Translations under genes and position numbers: made by a program
Shown: positions 25,968 through 34,066 of the stretch, in pieces
Position numbering within the stretch: position 1 is the first letter of the stretch
How the letters are laid out: every line of letters begins with the position of its first letter
Notes under the pieces: model-generated
Seen by the model: only the letters and a program-made list of their open reading frames with translations
What the model was told of the DNA's origin: nothing
Database searches by the model: none
Source of the DNA: a bacterium
GTDB taxonomy: Bacteria; Verrucomicrobiota; Kiritimatiellia; CAIKKV01; CAITUY01
DNA: 37,189 nt
NCBI GenBank assembly: GCA_037143175.1
Contig: JBAWZF010000027.1
Span: forward strand, 1 to 37,189
Reading direction: 5' to 3'

Positions 25968-28187
25968 TTAATCCCGCCGCATGGAGCCCAACTTCAAATT
26001 CGGGAAAGCCAGGAAGGACAGTTCAAACATCACACGATAGTCAGCCTCGCGCTTGCTCCCGTCATCCCGCGTATAAGCAGGCAGGTAACTCCCGCCCAAA
26101 GCGACCGACATGCAATCATACTTACGAGTTACCGAGAGGCCCTGCTCTTCGAGCGTGGACGTCTGGGCTTCAAACCGGTCGTAAACACCAAACTCCCAAC
26201 GTTTATTCGGGAGCCAGGCCAGATCGGTAATCAACAGGCTGCTGGAGTCGACGAGATAGCGATGTTCAATATTGGCACGCCACTCATCCACCTTAAACCG
26301 TGCCTGGGTATTATAGGTGTTGATCTGACTGGCATACAAATCGTACGTGCCATCCATATAGATCTGGCACCATTTCGCCAGGTTAAATTCGGCCTTCATC
26401 CCAACATTGGAAAAAGGCTCATCCTGATCGGCCTCCTCGAAACTGTAAGTGGTAAACACATCCAAATCAGCAATGTCGCTCACCGCCTTCTGACGTTTGG
26501 TCTGTAACCGGTTACGCAGTCCGAACCGCAAGTCATTCCGCCGATCCAACGCATCAATCTCATCAAATTGATAAAGCTGGGCAGGCCTGATATTAGGCTC
26601 CGGCACAAACGTATAATCCGTGTAAGGCTCCACCACGTGGCGCAATCCGGTACCAAACATATTTTCGTCATTATTCACCACCTTAAAGGCTCGGAATGAC
26701 GTCTCCAGCCCGATATTGAAGAGAGATCGCAGATCACTCCCCATGGAATCGGGAACTTGAGAAATGTTGGTTGAAGTCCCACTGGTGACGCCCCCGCTAC
26801 TGTTCGACGTCACCGTAGCCACAAGCTGAGTGACCGATCTCCAATTCACGGTCTCGGAATAATACGTTGCCCGATAGCCGGTACGCGGAGTCACGTTCAG
26901 AAACCCAAAGTGTCGGGTGGGATAATATAATTCATGACTTGTGTCCGCTCGACCAGCGGAATACTCCTCTGATCCCGACCCGTCAGGATACAATTTTTGC
27001 AGATAGGCTACCGAATTCCTGCCTTCATAATAAAATGGCGAATCGGCAATCTGACTTCGCTGAACATCCGCTTTAAATTCCGGCAGGCGATCCACCGCCT
27101 CATAAAAATCGTTCAGCCGCTTATAGGTGCTCAAACTATAGGTTGTATTTTCTTCACGATGAACAAACGTGGCGTAATTCTCAGGCTGGAAACTATTTCG
27201 ATATTCCCGCTCAAAGAAATCCTCAAGCACATATTGATCGCTTAGATAGGTGAAATCCGACAGGAAATAGTCCTTGGCGCCAAAGGTCTGCATATGATCA
27301 AGCGTCAGGCGATACCGTTGAGAATCAATCACTTCACTGCGCTTCCCCTTGTCAAAATCCTTCTGGACCCCCTGATCATCGGTATAGTACCCGTAGATAC
27401 GCCCTTTCCCGGTATCAGCATCATTCACCCAACCGATTTCCTGCCCAACGGCCGGCCCCCGCTCAGTACGGTAGTCCAAATGGGTGATCCCCCGCAGATT
27501 GGACGTCATCCAATACTTTGTGGACGTCAGCAGATAGGCACCCATACGACTCCGGTATCCAGCCTGCACGGACATGCCGACCGAACGATCACTCAGGGAA
27601 CTATACCAGTAGGGCAGATAGAACATCGGGATGCCACCAAACCGGAGCACCATATGACGGGCCACGAAATGATCATTGGGATACACCCGAACCCGCCTGC
27701 AATTCATGGTATAGTGATAATGGCCCGGCTCATTGGTACAGGTGGTCACCACCGCACGATTCAACAGGAAGTAATCATTAGTCTTGGTCGCCGATGCCGC
27801 CGTCATGTGGAACGGATCGTAATTTGCATCAAAGCCGCCCGTCGACCAGGTTCCGTCAGCAAGATTGTAAGTAAATGTTTCGCCGCGCCAGACCATGTTG
27901 GACTTAACAAACACCACATTACCGGTGGCCATGGCGGTCTCAGTGATTTTATCGAAAATGATCGTGTTAGCGGTCAGTTTCTCATCGCCACGAATGACAG
28001 TCACGCCGCCCGAGGCGATCATTTTTTTACCCCCCTGCTCAACATCTACCGTGGGCGCAGATACATCTACGGGGATCGTCGAAGTCGGAGAGAACCCGCC
28101 CAACAATCCAAAAGGATTCGAAGCCGCCTCCGCCATGCCGGCGAACGCGATTGCAATTATTGTAGTCCATACCCATTTCATCGGCAT
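25968..28187 (-). CDS. lptD: LPS-assembly protein LptD (OstA family)
   Basis: A 739-residue outer-membrane protein that inserts lipopolysaccharide into the outer leaflet. A signal peptide (MKWVWTTIIAIAFAGMAEA) is followed by the periplasmic OstA jellyroll (~35-150: GKKMIASGGVTVIRGDEKLTA; ATGNVVFVK). The LptD barrel then runs from about 180 to the end, with FGGIPMFYLPYWYSSLSDRS, the usual entry to the barrel domain. The length is close to E. coli LptD (784). Cysteines are few (TTCTNE, MNCRRV), so the disulphide pattern differs from E. coli. The start ATG 28187 has GGGAG 4 nt upstream. The gene shows that the organism is diderm and probably makes LPS. Confidence 0.88.
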   Translation of the reverse strand: MPMKWVWTTIIAIAFAGMAEAASNPFGLLGGFSPTSTIPVDVSAPTVDVEQGGKKMIASGGVTVIRGDEKLTANTIIFDKITETAMATGNVVFVKSNMVWRGETFTYNLADGTWSTGGFDANYDPFHMTAASATKTNDYFLLNRAVVTTCTNEPGHYHYTMNCRRVRVYPNDHFVARHMVLRFGGIPMFYLPYWYSSLSDRSVGMSVQAGYRSRMGAYLLTSTKYWMTSNLRGITHLDYRTERGPAVGQEIGWVNDADTGKGRIYGYYTDDQGVQKDFDKGKRSEVIDSQRYRLTLDHMQTFGAKDYFLSDFTYLSDQYVLEDFFEREYRNSFQPENYATFVHREENTTYSLSTYKRLNDFYEAVDRLPEFKADVQRSQIADSPFYYEGRNSVAYLQKLYPDGSGSEEYSAGRADTSHELYYPTRHFGFLNVTPRTGYRATYYSETVNWRSVTQLVATVTSNSSGGVTSGTSTNISQVPDSMGSDLRSLFNIGLETSFRAFKVVNNDENMFGTGLRHVVEPYTDYTFVPEPNIRPAQLYQFDEIDALDRRNDLRFGLRNRLQTKRQKAVSDIADLDVFTTYSFEEADQDEPFSNVGMKAEFNLAKWCQIYMDGTYDLYASQINTYNTQARFKVDEWRANIEHRYLVDSSSLLITDLAWLPNKRWEFGVYDRFEAQTSTLEEQGLSVTRKYDCMSVALGGSYLPAYTRDDGSKREADYRVMFELSFLAFPNLKLGSMRRD

Positions 28188-28260
28188 TATTCTCCCGAAA
28201 CTGGTGAAATAAAGGCTTCACCATACACCATCTCCCACCCCAACGCTAGCGCATTTCCCC

Positions 28261-29151
28261 TCATCCCAACCCGATCAGGATAATGCCCACCACAATCCCC
28301 GTGAGCGCAAACGCTTTCTGCCGGATATTCTTTTCTTTAAAAATCAAGGCACCCAAACTGAACGAAACCAGCACATTCCCGCGCCGCACGACGCTCAACA
28401 TGGCAATGAGCGAGCCCGGCAGGGCCAGGGCGTTGAAATAGCAGAAATCTGCCACCGCTAGTAGCAACCCAATCGCGGGAATGGTCCAACGCCATTGAAA
28501 GGGGGTATGCCGATGACGCTGCGGCCACCAGCATAATGCAAAAACAAGCCCCAGAATCACCACCAAATACAGGCTGAAGTAGGCCTGCACAACCATGGGA
28601 GCATAGCGGCAGAGCAGATATTTGTCATACAGAGAACTGACCGCCCCAAGAAAAGCCCCCATTAAGAGGAGCCCTACCCACCCGTTTCGAACAAACCGAA
28701 CCCCTTCTTTCTGCCCCACCACTGAAAGGGCGAAATACGAGCCCAGCGCAGTCAACATACCGCACCATCCAAGAAGTGAAAACCGTTCCGAAAAAATAAG
28801 CATAGCCCCCAGTAATGTTAAAACAGGCTGGGCGGCACGGATGGGCGCACCCAAGGTGATCGGAAGATGTTTATAGGCAAAATAGGCACACACCCAAGAC
28901 GAGGCTACAATTAACGATTTCAGCATCAACAGACCGTGTACGTGCCATGAAACTGACGCCACATAGGCCCGGCCCAGGGACTCCGGGCCCAACCACTGCG
29001 AAAGAATTGCAAGAACTGCAAATGGCAAGGCGGTTGATACTGTCGCCAGAAACAGGACGGGGAGAACGGCATTCTCCCTCAGAGACGCTTTTTTACATAC
29101 GTCATATAGTCCCAGAAAAACTGCTGATATAAGCCCCAGAATCAACCACAT
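28261..29151 (-). CDS. EamA/DMT-family transporter
   Basis: A 296-residue inner-membrane protein with ten predicted helices arranged as two five-helix repeats, typical of the drug/metabolite transporter (EamA) family. The N-terminus WLILGLISAVFLGLYDVCKKASL is the first repeat's helix 1. The second repeat starts around WVGLLLMGAFLGAVSSLYDKYLL and ends with SLGALIFKEKNIRQKAFALTGIVVG, matching the family's closing pattern. Substrate unknown. It lies 73 bp upstream of lptD on the same strand and could head that transcription unit. I see no strong ribosome binding site at the ATG. Confidence 0.85.
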   Translation of the reverse strand: MWLILGLISAVFLGLYDVCKKASLRENAVLPVLFLATVSTALPFAVLAILSQWLGPESLGRAYVASVSWHVHGLLMLKSLIVASSWVCAYFAYKHLPITLGAPIRAAQPVLTLLGAMLIFSERFSLLGWCGMLTALGSYFALSVVGQKEGVRFVRNGWVGLLLMGAFLGAVSSLYDKYLLCRYAPMVVQAYFSLYLVVILGLVFALCWWPQRHRHTPFQWRWTIPAIGLLLAVADFCYFNALALPGSLIAMLSVVRRGNVLVSFSLGALIFKEKNIRQKAFALTGIVVGIILIGLG

Positions 29152-29285
29152 AATGGGCGCAGGGTAGGTATAGGGCTATGAAAAGTCAATGATACTGCCC
29201 TCGAGAAAAATAATGACTTGATAATCAGCTGGTTATGTACAAACTTCCAACTCTTCAGAATTAAGGTTTAATAAGGAAAAGTGTC

Positions 29286-30644
29286 ATGGTGGTAAGGCTT
29301 GAAGATCTCGGTAAAACAGTACGTGAAACCCAATATGCTGTTCGTGGGCCTATTGTAGCACGTGCTGCCGAGTTGGAACGTGAAGGGCGTGAAATTATAT
29401 ACTGCAACATCGGGAACCCCCACTCTTTCGGCCAAAAGCCGCTGACGTGGATCCGGCAGGTTCTTGCGCTCGTTGCGTATCCGGATTTACTGAATACCGG
29501 AAAAGCCCTATTTCCCTCCGATGTGATCGAGATGGCCATACTGATTCTTCAGCAGACCAAACATGGGCTCGGCGCTTACACTGAAAGCAAGGGCCTCAGC
29601 TTTATCCGCGAAGCCATTGCTCGTTTCATCGAAAAACGTGACGGTATCAAAGCAGATCCCGAGACCATCTATCTTACAGACGGGGCAAGCAAAGGTGTCC
29701 AGGCTATTCTCGAAGTGCTCATTTCTTCTGAGCGCGACGGGATTATGATTTCTATCCCCCAATATCCATTATATTCAGCCACGATCACCCTGTATGGTGG
29801 ACGCCGGGTCGATTACTCCCTCGACGAGAGCACAGGCTGGAAACTGACGCTGGCCCAATTGGAGCATTCCTATCAAAAAGCCACTGCAGAGGGAACCCGT
29901 GTCCGGGCTATTTGTGTGATTAACCCCGGGAATCCTACCGGAGCGGTTCTGGATGAGAAAAACATCGAGATGGTTATCAATTTTGCCAGACAACACCATC
30001 TCGCCATCCTTGCCGATGAGGTTTATCAGGATAATATTTATCGGGCCTCGGATTCGTTTGTTTCGTTTGCCAAAGTCCTGGAAATGAACCACATCAAAGA
30101 TGTTTCGTTATTCAGCTTTTACTCCTGTTCAAAAGGACTTCTGGGCGAATGCGGAATTCGTGGTGGATATTTTGAATGCCGGAATATTCCAGACGATGTC
30201 CTGTTCGAAATCACCAAAATGCAGTCAGTATCGTTATGCGCCAATACCGTCGGGCAGGTGGCAACCTATTTGATGGTCACCGCACCTCAACCGGGCCAGC
30301 CTTCTTTTGACAGTTACACTCATGAACGCGCCGCTATTCTGGAATCCCTGCGCGTCAGAGCAAAACTGGTGGCAGACGGGCTCAACAAGATTCCAGGCAT
30401 TAGCTGTCAATCAGTTGCAGGCGCCATGTATGCATTCCCTCAAATCACCCTGCCAGCAGGAATGACGGATGACGAATATTGCATGCGCCTCCTGGAGGAG
30501 ACCGGCATCTGCGTAGTCCCCGGCTCCGGATTCGGCCAAGCGCCAGGCACGTTTCATTTCAGGACCACCATCCTGCCGCCAATCCACAAAATTGAAGCGG
30601 TGATTGAAAAGCTTGCACAGTTCCAGCTTAAGATCACGGGTTAA
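29286..30644 (+). CDS. Class I aminotransferase, alanine aminotransferase-like
   Basis: A 452-residue cytosolic PLP-dependent aminotransferase. It resembles eukaryotic-type alanine aminotransferase and glutamate:glyoxylate aminotransferase more than the usual bacterial AlaA. Matches include the N-terminal YAVRGPIVARAAELEREG and IYCNIGNPHSFGQKPLTWIRQV, then YTESKGLSFIREAIA and ICVINPGNPTG. The PLP lysine is Lys283 in SFYSCSKGLLGECGIRGGY. The C-terminal substrate-binding FHFRTTILPP is also present. The likely reaction is alanine + 2-oxoglutarate to pyruvate + glutamate. The ATG at 29286 has AAGGAA about 8 nt upstream. It is a single-gene unit, divergent from the EamA gene and followed by a strong hairpin. 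Exact substrate preference is not readable from sequence. Confidence 0.9.
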   Translation: MVVRLEDLGKTVRETQYAVRGPIVARAAELEREGREIIYCNIGNPHSFGQKPLTWIRQVLALVAYPDLLNTGKALFPSDVIEMAILILQQTKHGLGAYTESKGLSFIREAIARFIEKRDGIKADPETIYLTDGASKGVQAILEVLISSERDGIMISIPQYPLYSATITLYGGRRVDYSLDESTGWKLTLAQLEHSYQKATAEGTRVRAICVINPGNPTGAVLDEKNIEMVINFARQHHLAILADEVYQDNIYRASDSFVSFAKVLEMNHIKDVSLFSFYSCSKGLLGECGIRGGYFECRNIPDDVLFEITKMQSVSLCANTVGQVATYLMVTAPQPGQPSFDSYTHERAAILESLRVRAKLVADGLNKIPGISCQSVAGAMYAFPQITLPAGMTDDEYCMRLLEETGICVVPGSGFGQAPGTFHFRTTILPPIHKIEAVIEKLAQFQLKITG

Positions 30645-30663
30645 CCTGACCTGAGTCGGCATC

Positions 30664-30696
30664 AGCAAAACCCTGATATAGAATCAGGGTTTTGCT
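30664..30696 (+). terminator. Terminator-like hairpin after aminotransferase gene
   Basis: A perfect 14-bp stem pairs AGCAAAACCCTGAT (30664-30677) with ATCAGGGTTTTGCT (30683-30696) around a 5-nt loop. It lies about 20 nt past the aminotransferase stop. There is no T run after the stem, only AATT, so it may work as an mRNA 3'-end stabiliser as much as an intrinsic terminator. Confidence 0.65.
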
Positions 30697-30734
30697 AATT
30701 GCGCTAAAATCCATTTATTGCGACGATGTATATC

Positions 30735-30847
30735 AGTCAACGGTAGAGGTGGTGAGTCTCCCCCGATATTGCACCCCCCTGTGATAGATGACGTTAGCCG
30801 TTCCTCCGCAAGTAATGGCAGCGCATCCTCACCACCTCCCGTTGACT
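30735..30847. repeat. 113-bp inverted-repeat element, possibly a structured RNA
   Basis: AGTCAACGG-TA-GAGGTGGTGAG (30735-30756) is complementary to CTCACCACCTC-CCGTTGACT (30828-30847 region, arm starting near 30827). That gives 9 + 11 paired bases with one 2-nt bulge (TA). The loop is about 70 nt and contains no open frame. The element lies in a gene-free stretch between the aminotransferase hairpin and tRNA-Phe. It could be a non-coding RNA, a REP-like palindrome or a recombination site. I do not recognise it. Confidence 0.6.
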
Positions 30848-31007
30848 TTTCGTTTGGATATCAATTCATTATCCGATCTCAGCATTGATCCATTCTGCAG
30901 AACGCTCAGGCATTGCTTCCAGCAATTGGCCCTTACGCGGGAAGCCATCTATTGATCTAAATGCGTGTTTCGTTGATGTAAATCAATGAAATAGAAGGGT
31001 GAAAAGA

Positions 31008-31083
<76 letters not shown>

Positions 31084-31098
31084 ATTTAGGTCTTAACT

Positions 31099-31130
31099 AG
31101 TTTATTTTCAACGAGTTGGACTTTCGTCAA
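31099..31130 (-). promoter_or_regulatory. Possible promoter of tRNA-Phe
   Basis: On the minus strand TTGACG (31125-31130) lies 17 bp ahead of AAATAA (31102-31107); an alternative -10 is TAAACT (31099-31104) with a 20-bp gap. Transcription would begin roughly 10 nt before the tRNA 5' end. The -10 match is weak. Confidence 0.35.
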
Positions 31131-31431
31131 AAATCTTTCCTCTTTCCGGAAAAACGCTCCGTGACGGTTTCGTGACGGTTCGCAATAATTCATCCCTCGG
31201 AAAAGAGTTCGCATACAATACATTACGCACCCTCAGAATCAACCTTTTTTTAAGGTGATGGTTGATTTCTAAAACAATGCTGAACGAAAACCCTATATTC
31301 TCTACTGCACCGCTTTAAGAGATTCACGAACAACATCAGCCCATTCACTGATGACTGTTATCACCTGGGCCGAACAGTGGAAGCCTAAGGCTGCTCCGCT
31401 TTTGTAGCACCCTTCGTCTGCGAATAGCTCT
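31131..31431. other. Gene-poor stretch between tRNA-Phe and PQQ-propeller gene
   Basis: No supported gene. It contains a short direct repeat (CGTGACGGTT twice, about 31159-31180) and an imperfect hairpin (AATCAACC 31237-31244 with GGTTGATT 31260-31267) around a T-rich loop. The hairpin might end transcription from the PQQ-propeller gene, although it has no T tract in that direction. Confidence 0.5.
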
Positions 31432-32640
31432 TTATCGGCCAATACAATAGACGCCGCCAAGAGTTCGAATATAAAGGCGGGCACCCTCAAATACAGGTGA
31501 ACTACGAAAAGGCTCCAGTTGATTCCGGGCCACTTCCTTGCAGCCATCGTCCAGATCAAACACAACCGTTTCGCCGGTATCACTACTCACAAAAAGATAA
31601 TGTCCGGCCAGGGTTACGCTCGGATAAAAAGTACCCCCAAGATTCAATTTTTGCTCAGACAAAATCGTTCCAGAAACGGCATCCAAAATGCTAAAGTTCC
31701 CCTTCTGGTGAACAGCATAAAGCCGGTCTTTAAAAAGAACCGGTGAGGCGTAATAACGATCCGCCGCCATCTTGGTCTGCCATAAAGTCTCTACCTTGAC
31801 CGGCTCGATCTCGGCAGCGGGCAGACGAATCGCTTTCCCGCCATTTTCCACGAAGTAGACCTTGTTCCCCTCCAAAACCGGCGCGCAATAGTCCAACTTG
31901 GATACAGAACGCGCCAGTTTGACCCCGTCAGAAATGCGCAGAATATCGCCCTTGGGCGTAATCACCACATCCACATCGCCTATCTTGGCCGCAACAGAGG
32001 TGCCCCAGCCAGCAGGCGATTCTGTGGCCCATAACGTCTTCCCGGTAGCGAGATCCAGCGCCGTCATCTTGAGCACATGGACAAGCATCGTTTTCCCAAC
32101 CAGTACCGGGGAGGCGCTATGGCCCCAATCATGTGTGGACCGCTCCACAAGGCGACCCCATACCCTTGTTCCATCCAGGTCGTAACAGACGGCCACCCCA
32201 TTTCCAAAAACCGCATAGACGCGCTGACCATCCGTTACCGGCGAGGGCGAGGAAAAGCCCGTAACCCCATGGGTTTTGGGATTGGCGCTTAAATTGGTAT
32301 AGACTTGTTTGGCCTGCTCAATTTCGGCTGGAGACAGCACCTCCGCATAGGTATTAGTCTTCTGCCAGAGAATCTGACCATTGCTGGCATCAAGACATAT
32401 CAACGTCGAGGGCTCCTCACATACCAACAATCGATTTTTCAGTAGCAACGGAGTGGCGTTTGAAAAATGGAGTAGCTTAGTATTCCAAACGACATTGTTG
32501 GTTTTCGACCAGGAAAGTGGTGGATTTGCCGAAAGATAGCGGCCCGTCGCATCACCACGCCAACCTGTGGCATTCCCGGCATCCGAGGAAGAACCCATGC
32601 AAGACATCAGAACGAGGGCGGTAAAGGAAATAAATTTCAT
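31432..32640 (-). CDS. PQQ-like beta-propeller protein, probably periplasmic/lipoprotein
   Basis: A 402-residue exported protein with repeated PQQ-type propeller blades, recognised by recurring patterns such as LICLDASNGQILWQ, TALDLATGKTLWA and SILDAVSGTILSEQ. This is the fold of BamB and of PQQ dehydrogenases. I see no dehydrogenase metal or cofactor residues, so it is more likely a binding/scaffold protein. The N-terminus MKFISFTALVLMSCMGSSSD is a signal peptide. LMSC resembles a lipobox, with Met at -2 instead of the usual small residue, so lipidation is possible. The ATG at 32640 was chosen over a TTG three codons upstream. On the minus strand TTGACT (32673-32678) and CACAAT (32650-32655), 17 bp apart, may form its promoter, which would leave almost no leader. 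The MITE lies just upstream. Confidence 0.82.
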   Translation of the reverse strand: MKFISFTALVLMSCMGSSSDAGNATGWRGDATGRYLSANPPLSWSKTNNVVWNTKLLHFSNATPLLLKNRLLVCEEPSTLICLDASNGQILWQKTNTYAEVLSPAEIEQAKQVYTNLSANPKTHGVTGFSSPSPVTDGQRVYAVFGNGVAVCYDLDGTRVWGRLVERSTHDWGHSASPVLVGKTMLVHVLKMTALDLATGKTLWATESPAGWGTSVAAKIGDVDVVITPKGDILRISDGVKLARSVSKLDYCAPVLEGNKVYFVENGGKAIRLPAAEIEPVKVETLWQTKMAADRYYASPVLFKDRLYAVHQKGNFSILDAVSGTILSEQKLNLGGTFYPSVTLAGHYLFVSSDTGETVVFDLDDGCKEVARNQLEPFRSSPVFEGARLYIRTLGGVYCIGR

Positions 32641-32691
32641 AAGGCTCAAATTGTGTCGTTATCCGCGTTAACAGTCAAAGCAAGATTACCC

Positions 32692-32881
32692 CTGTTTTTG
32701 ACAGGGCAGACGCATCTAAATTCCGGGCCAATACGAGGAATTTCCGACAGAATGAACAAAATATACAAAATTGTTGAGGGATAGAGGCAGATACTTCACT
32801 TACCATTCTGAACATTCTGTGAATTCTGTCAAAACTCTTGATTTTGGGGTGGTATAGATGCGTCTGCCCTGCTGTTTTTGA
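32692..32881. mobile_element. 170-bp MITE with 10-bp target duplication
   Basis: The element itself is 32702-32871. Its ends are perfect 17-bp terminal inverted repeats: CAGGGCAGACGCATCTA (32702-32718) and TAGATGCGTCTGCCCTG (32855-32871). It is flanked on both sides by the exact direct repeat CTGTTTTTGA (32692-32701 and 32872-32881), a 10-bp target-site duplication. The interior has no coding frame but has a further inverted pair, GACAGAAT (32746-32753) and ATTCTGTC (32823-32830). These are the features of a miniature inverted-repeat transposable element. The CAGGG end and a duplication of this size suit the ISAs1 family, by recollection. It sits in the PQQ-propeller/oxidoreductase divergent spacer. 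Confidence 0.88.
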
Positions 32882-32890
32882 TTGGCTCCC

Positions 32891-32919
32891 TTGACGCCTC
32901 GCATGAATCGCGATATCTT
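32891..32919 (+). promoter_or_regulatory. Predicted promoter of the first Gfo/Idh/MocA gene
   Basis: TTGACG (32891-32896), a 17-bp gap and TATCTT (32914-32919, 4 of 6 matches). It begins just 10 bp beyond the MITE's right flank, so it is independent of the element. Confidence 0.5.
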
Positions 32920-32938
32920 TTTGCTCGTTTGTTTTAAG

Positions 32939-32964
32939 AGTGGTGAGCATCAGGTATCACCACT
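32939..32964 (+). promoter_or_regulatory. Palindrome between promoter and start (possible operator)
   Basis: AGTGGTGA (32939-32946) and TCACCACT (32957-32964) are perfect 8-bp inverted arms with a 10-bp centre. They lie about 20-45 nt after the predicted -10 box and 35 nt before the ATG. It could be a repressor site or a leader hairpin. Confidence 0.45.
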
Positions 32965-32998
32965 GAAAAACGTTTATAATCTGAAGCAAGGCATATTC

Positions 32999-34051
32999 AT
33001 GAGTACGCGTTCATTAGGTGTTGTCATCGTTGGATTCGGTGGCATGGGGTATCAGCATTCTCTTATGATCAGCCAAGTCTCCCGGCTGAAACTGCTGGGA
33101 GCTTACGATATCAAGGCTGAGGCCCAGGAAAAGGCTGCGAAAAGCGGAATCAAGGCCTATCCAAGTCTGGATGCTGTTCTGGCCGACCCGGCCGTCGAGA
33201 TCGTCTTGATCGCCACACCGAATGATACTCACAAAGACATTGCCATTAAGGCCATGAAGGCCGGCAAACATGTCATCTGCGAAAAACCCGTCTGCCTGGA
33301 CAGCACTGAATTGGCGGCTATTCTGGCCGTGGCTGCCGAAACCGGCAAGGTGTTCCAAGTCCACCAGAACCGCCGCTGGGACGAAGACTACCTGATCGTC
33401 AAAAAGCTCTATGACGAAAAATTAATCGGCGAGGTCTTTCATATTGAAACCCGGGTTCAGGGATCACGCGGTATTCCCGGCGACTGGCGCCGGCTGGAGG
33501 CCCAGGGCGGCGGCATGATGCTCGACTGGGGCGTACATCTTCTAGACCGTATCACGGTCATGATTCCCGGCCGGATCGTACAGGTCTTCTGCAAGCTGAA
33601 CTTTCCCACCGGTGAAGAGGTTGATGAAGGGTTTCATGTGTTTCTGACTTTCGAACACGGAAAAACGGTTATGGTTGAGGTTGGCACCCGTAATTTCCTG
33701 AGCCTGCCTTTGTGGTATGTGAGCGGCACCATGGGTACGGCGATCATTCAGGACTGGACCCTGAGCGGGCGCGTCATGACGCTGCAAACCATCGAGAACA
33801 TGGATGCCACCCCGATTGTGGCCGGAGCCGGGCTGACCAAAACCATGGCGCCCCGGATTGATGAGACGGCCACTGAGGCCCCCCTGCCACGCGTTAAGGC
33901 CGATGTGTGTGATTTCTACCGCAATGTCATCGACGTCATTGAGGGCCGCGCAAAGCCCGTCATCAAGAACGCCGAAGTCATGCGGGTCATGAAGCTGATG
34001 GAAACCTGTTTCCTGTCCGACAAAACCGGCCAGGTGATTCAGTTCGAATAA
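32999..34051 (+). CDS. Gfo/Idh/MocA-family NAD(P)-dependent oxidoreductase
   Basis: A 350-residue cytosolic oxidoreductase. The Rossmann domain opens with GVVIVGFGGMGYQHS (dinucleotide site GFGGMG) and continues to ATPNDTHKDIAIKAMKAGKHVICEKPV. The family's EKP motif, whose Lys is catalytic, lies around residue 97. The C-terminal alpha/beta domain has HQNRRWDEDYLIVKKL and GGGMMLDWGVHLLDRI, with the His that usually acts with the Lys. Such enzymes oxidise or reduce sugars, inositols and amino-sugars; the substrate cannot be told. I chose ATG 32999 (AAGG about 9 nt upstream, full Rossmann start). The frame is open for 39 more codons, but these overlap the promoter. Converges on a second family member. 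Confidence 0.92.
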   Translation: MSTRSLGVVIVGFGGMGYQHSLMISQVSRLKLLGAYDIKAEAQEKAAKSGIKAYPSLDAVLADPAVEIVLIATPNDTHKDIAIKAMKAGKHVICEKPVCLDSTELAAILAVAAETGKVFQVHQNRRWDEDYLIVKKLYDEKLIGEVFHIETRVQGSRGIPGDWRRLEAQGGGMMLDWGVHLLDRITVMIPGRIVQVFCKLNFPTGEEVDEGFHVFLTFEHGKTVMVEVGTRNFLSLPLWYVSGTMGTAIIQDWTLSGRVMTLQTIENMDATPIVAGAGLTKTMAPRIDETATEAPLPRVKADVCDFYRNVIDVIEGRAKPVIKNAEVMRVMKLMETCFLSDKTGQVIQFE

Positions 34052-34066
34052 TATCCTTGAGGGAGG

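Noticed and set aside
30735-30847. Calling the inverted repeat a true attC site or integron
   Set aside because: Each core box deviates from consensus, only one element is seen, and there is no integrase or cassette; it is kept only as an unexplained structure.
31150-31190. CGTGACGGTT direct repeat near tRNA-Phe as a genomic-island attachment site
   Set aside because: The repeat does not match the tRNA 3' end and no integrase or second distant copy is present.
31302-31583. Minus-strand 93-residue frame after the PQQ-propeller gene
   Set aside because: More than half overlaps the PQQ-propeller gene in another frame, there is no Shine-Dalgarno, and no recognisable domain.
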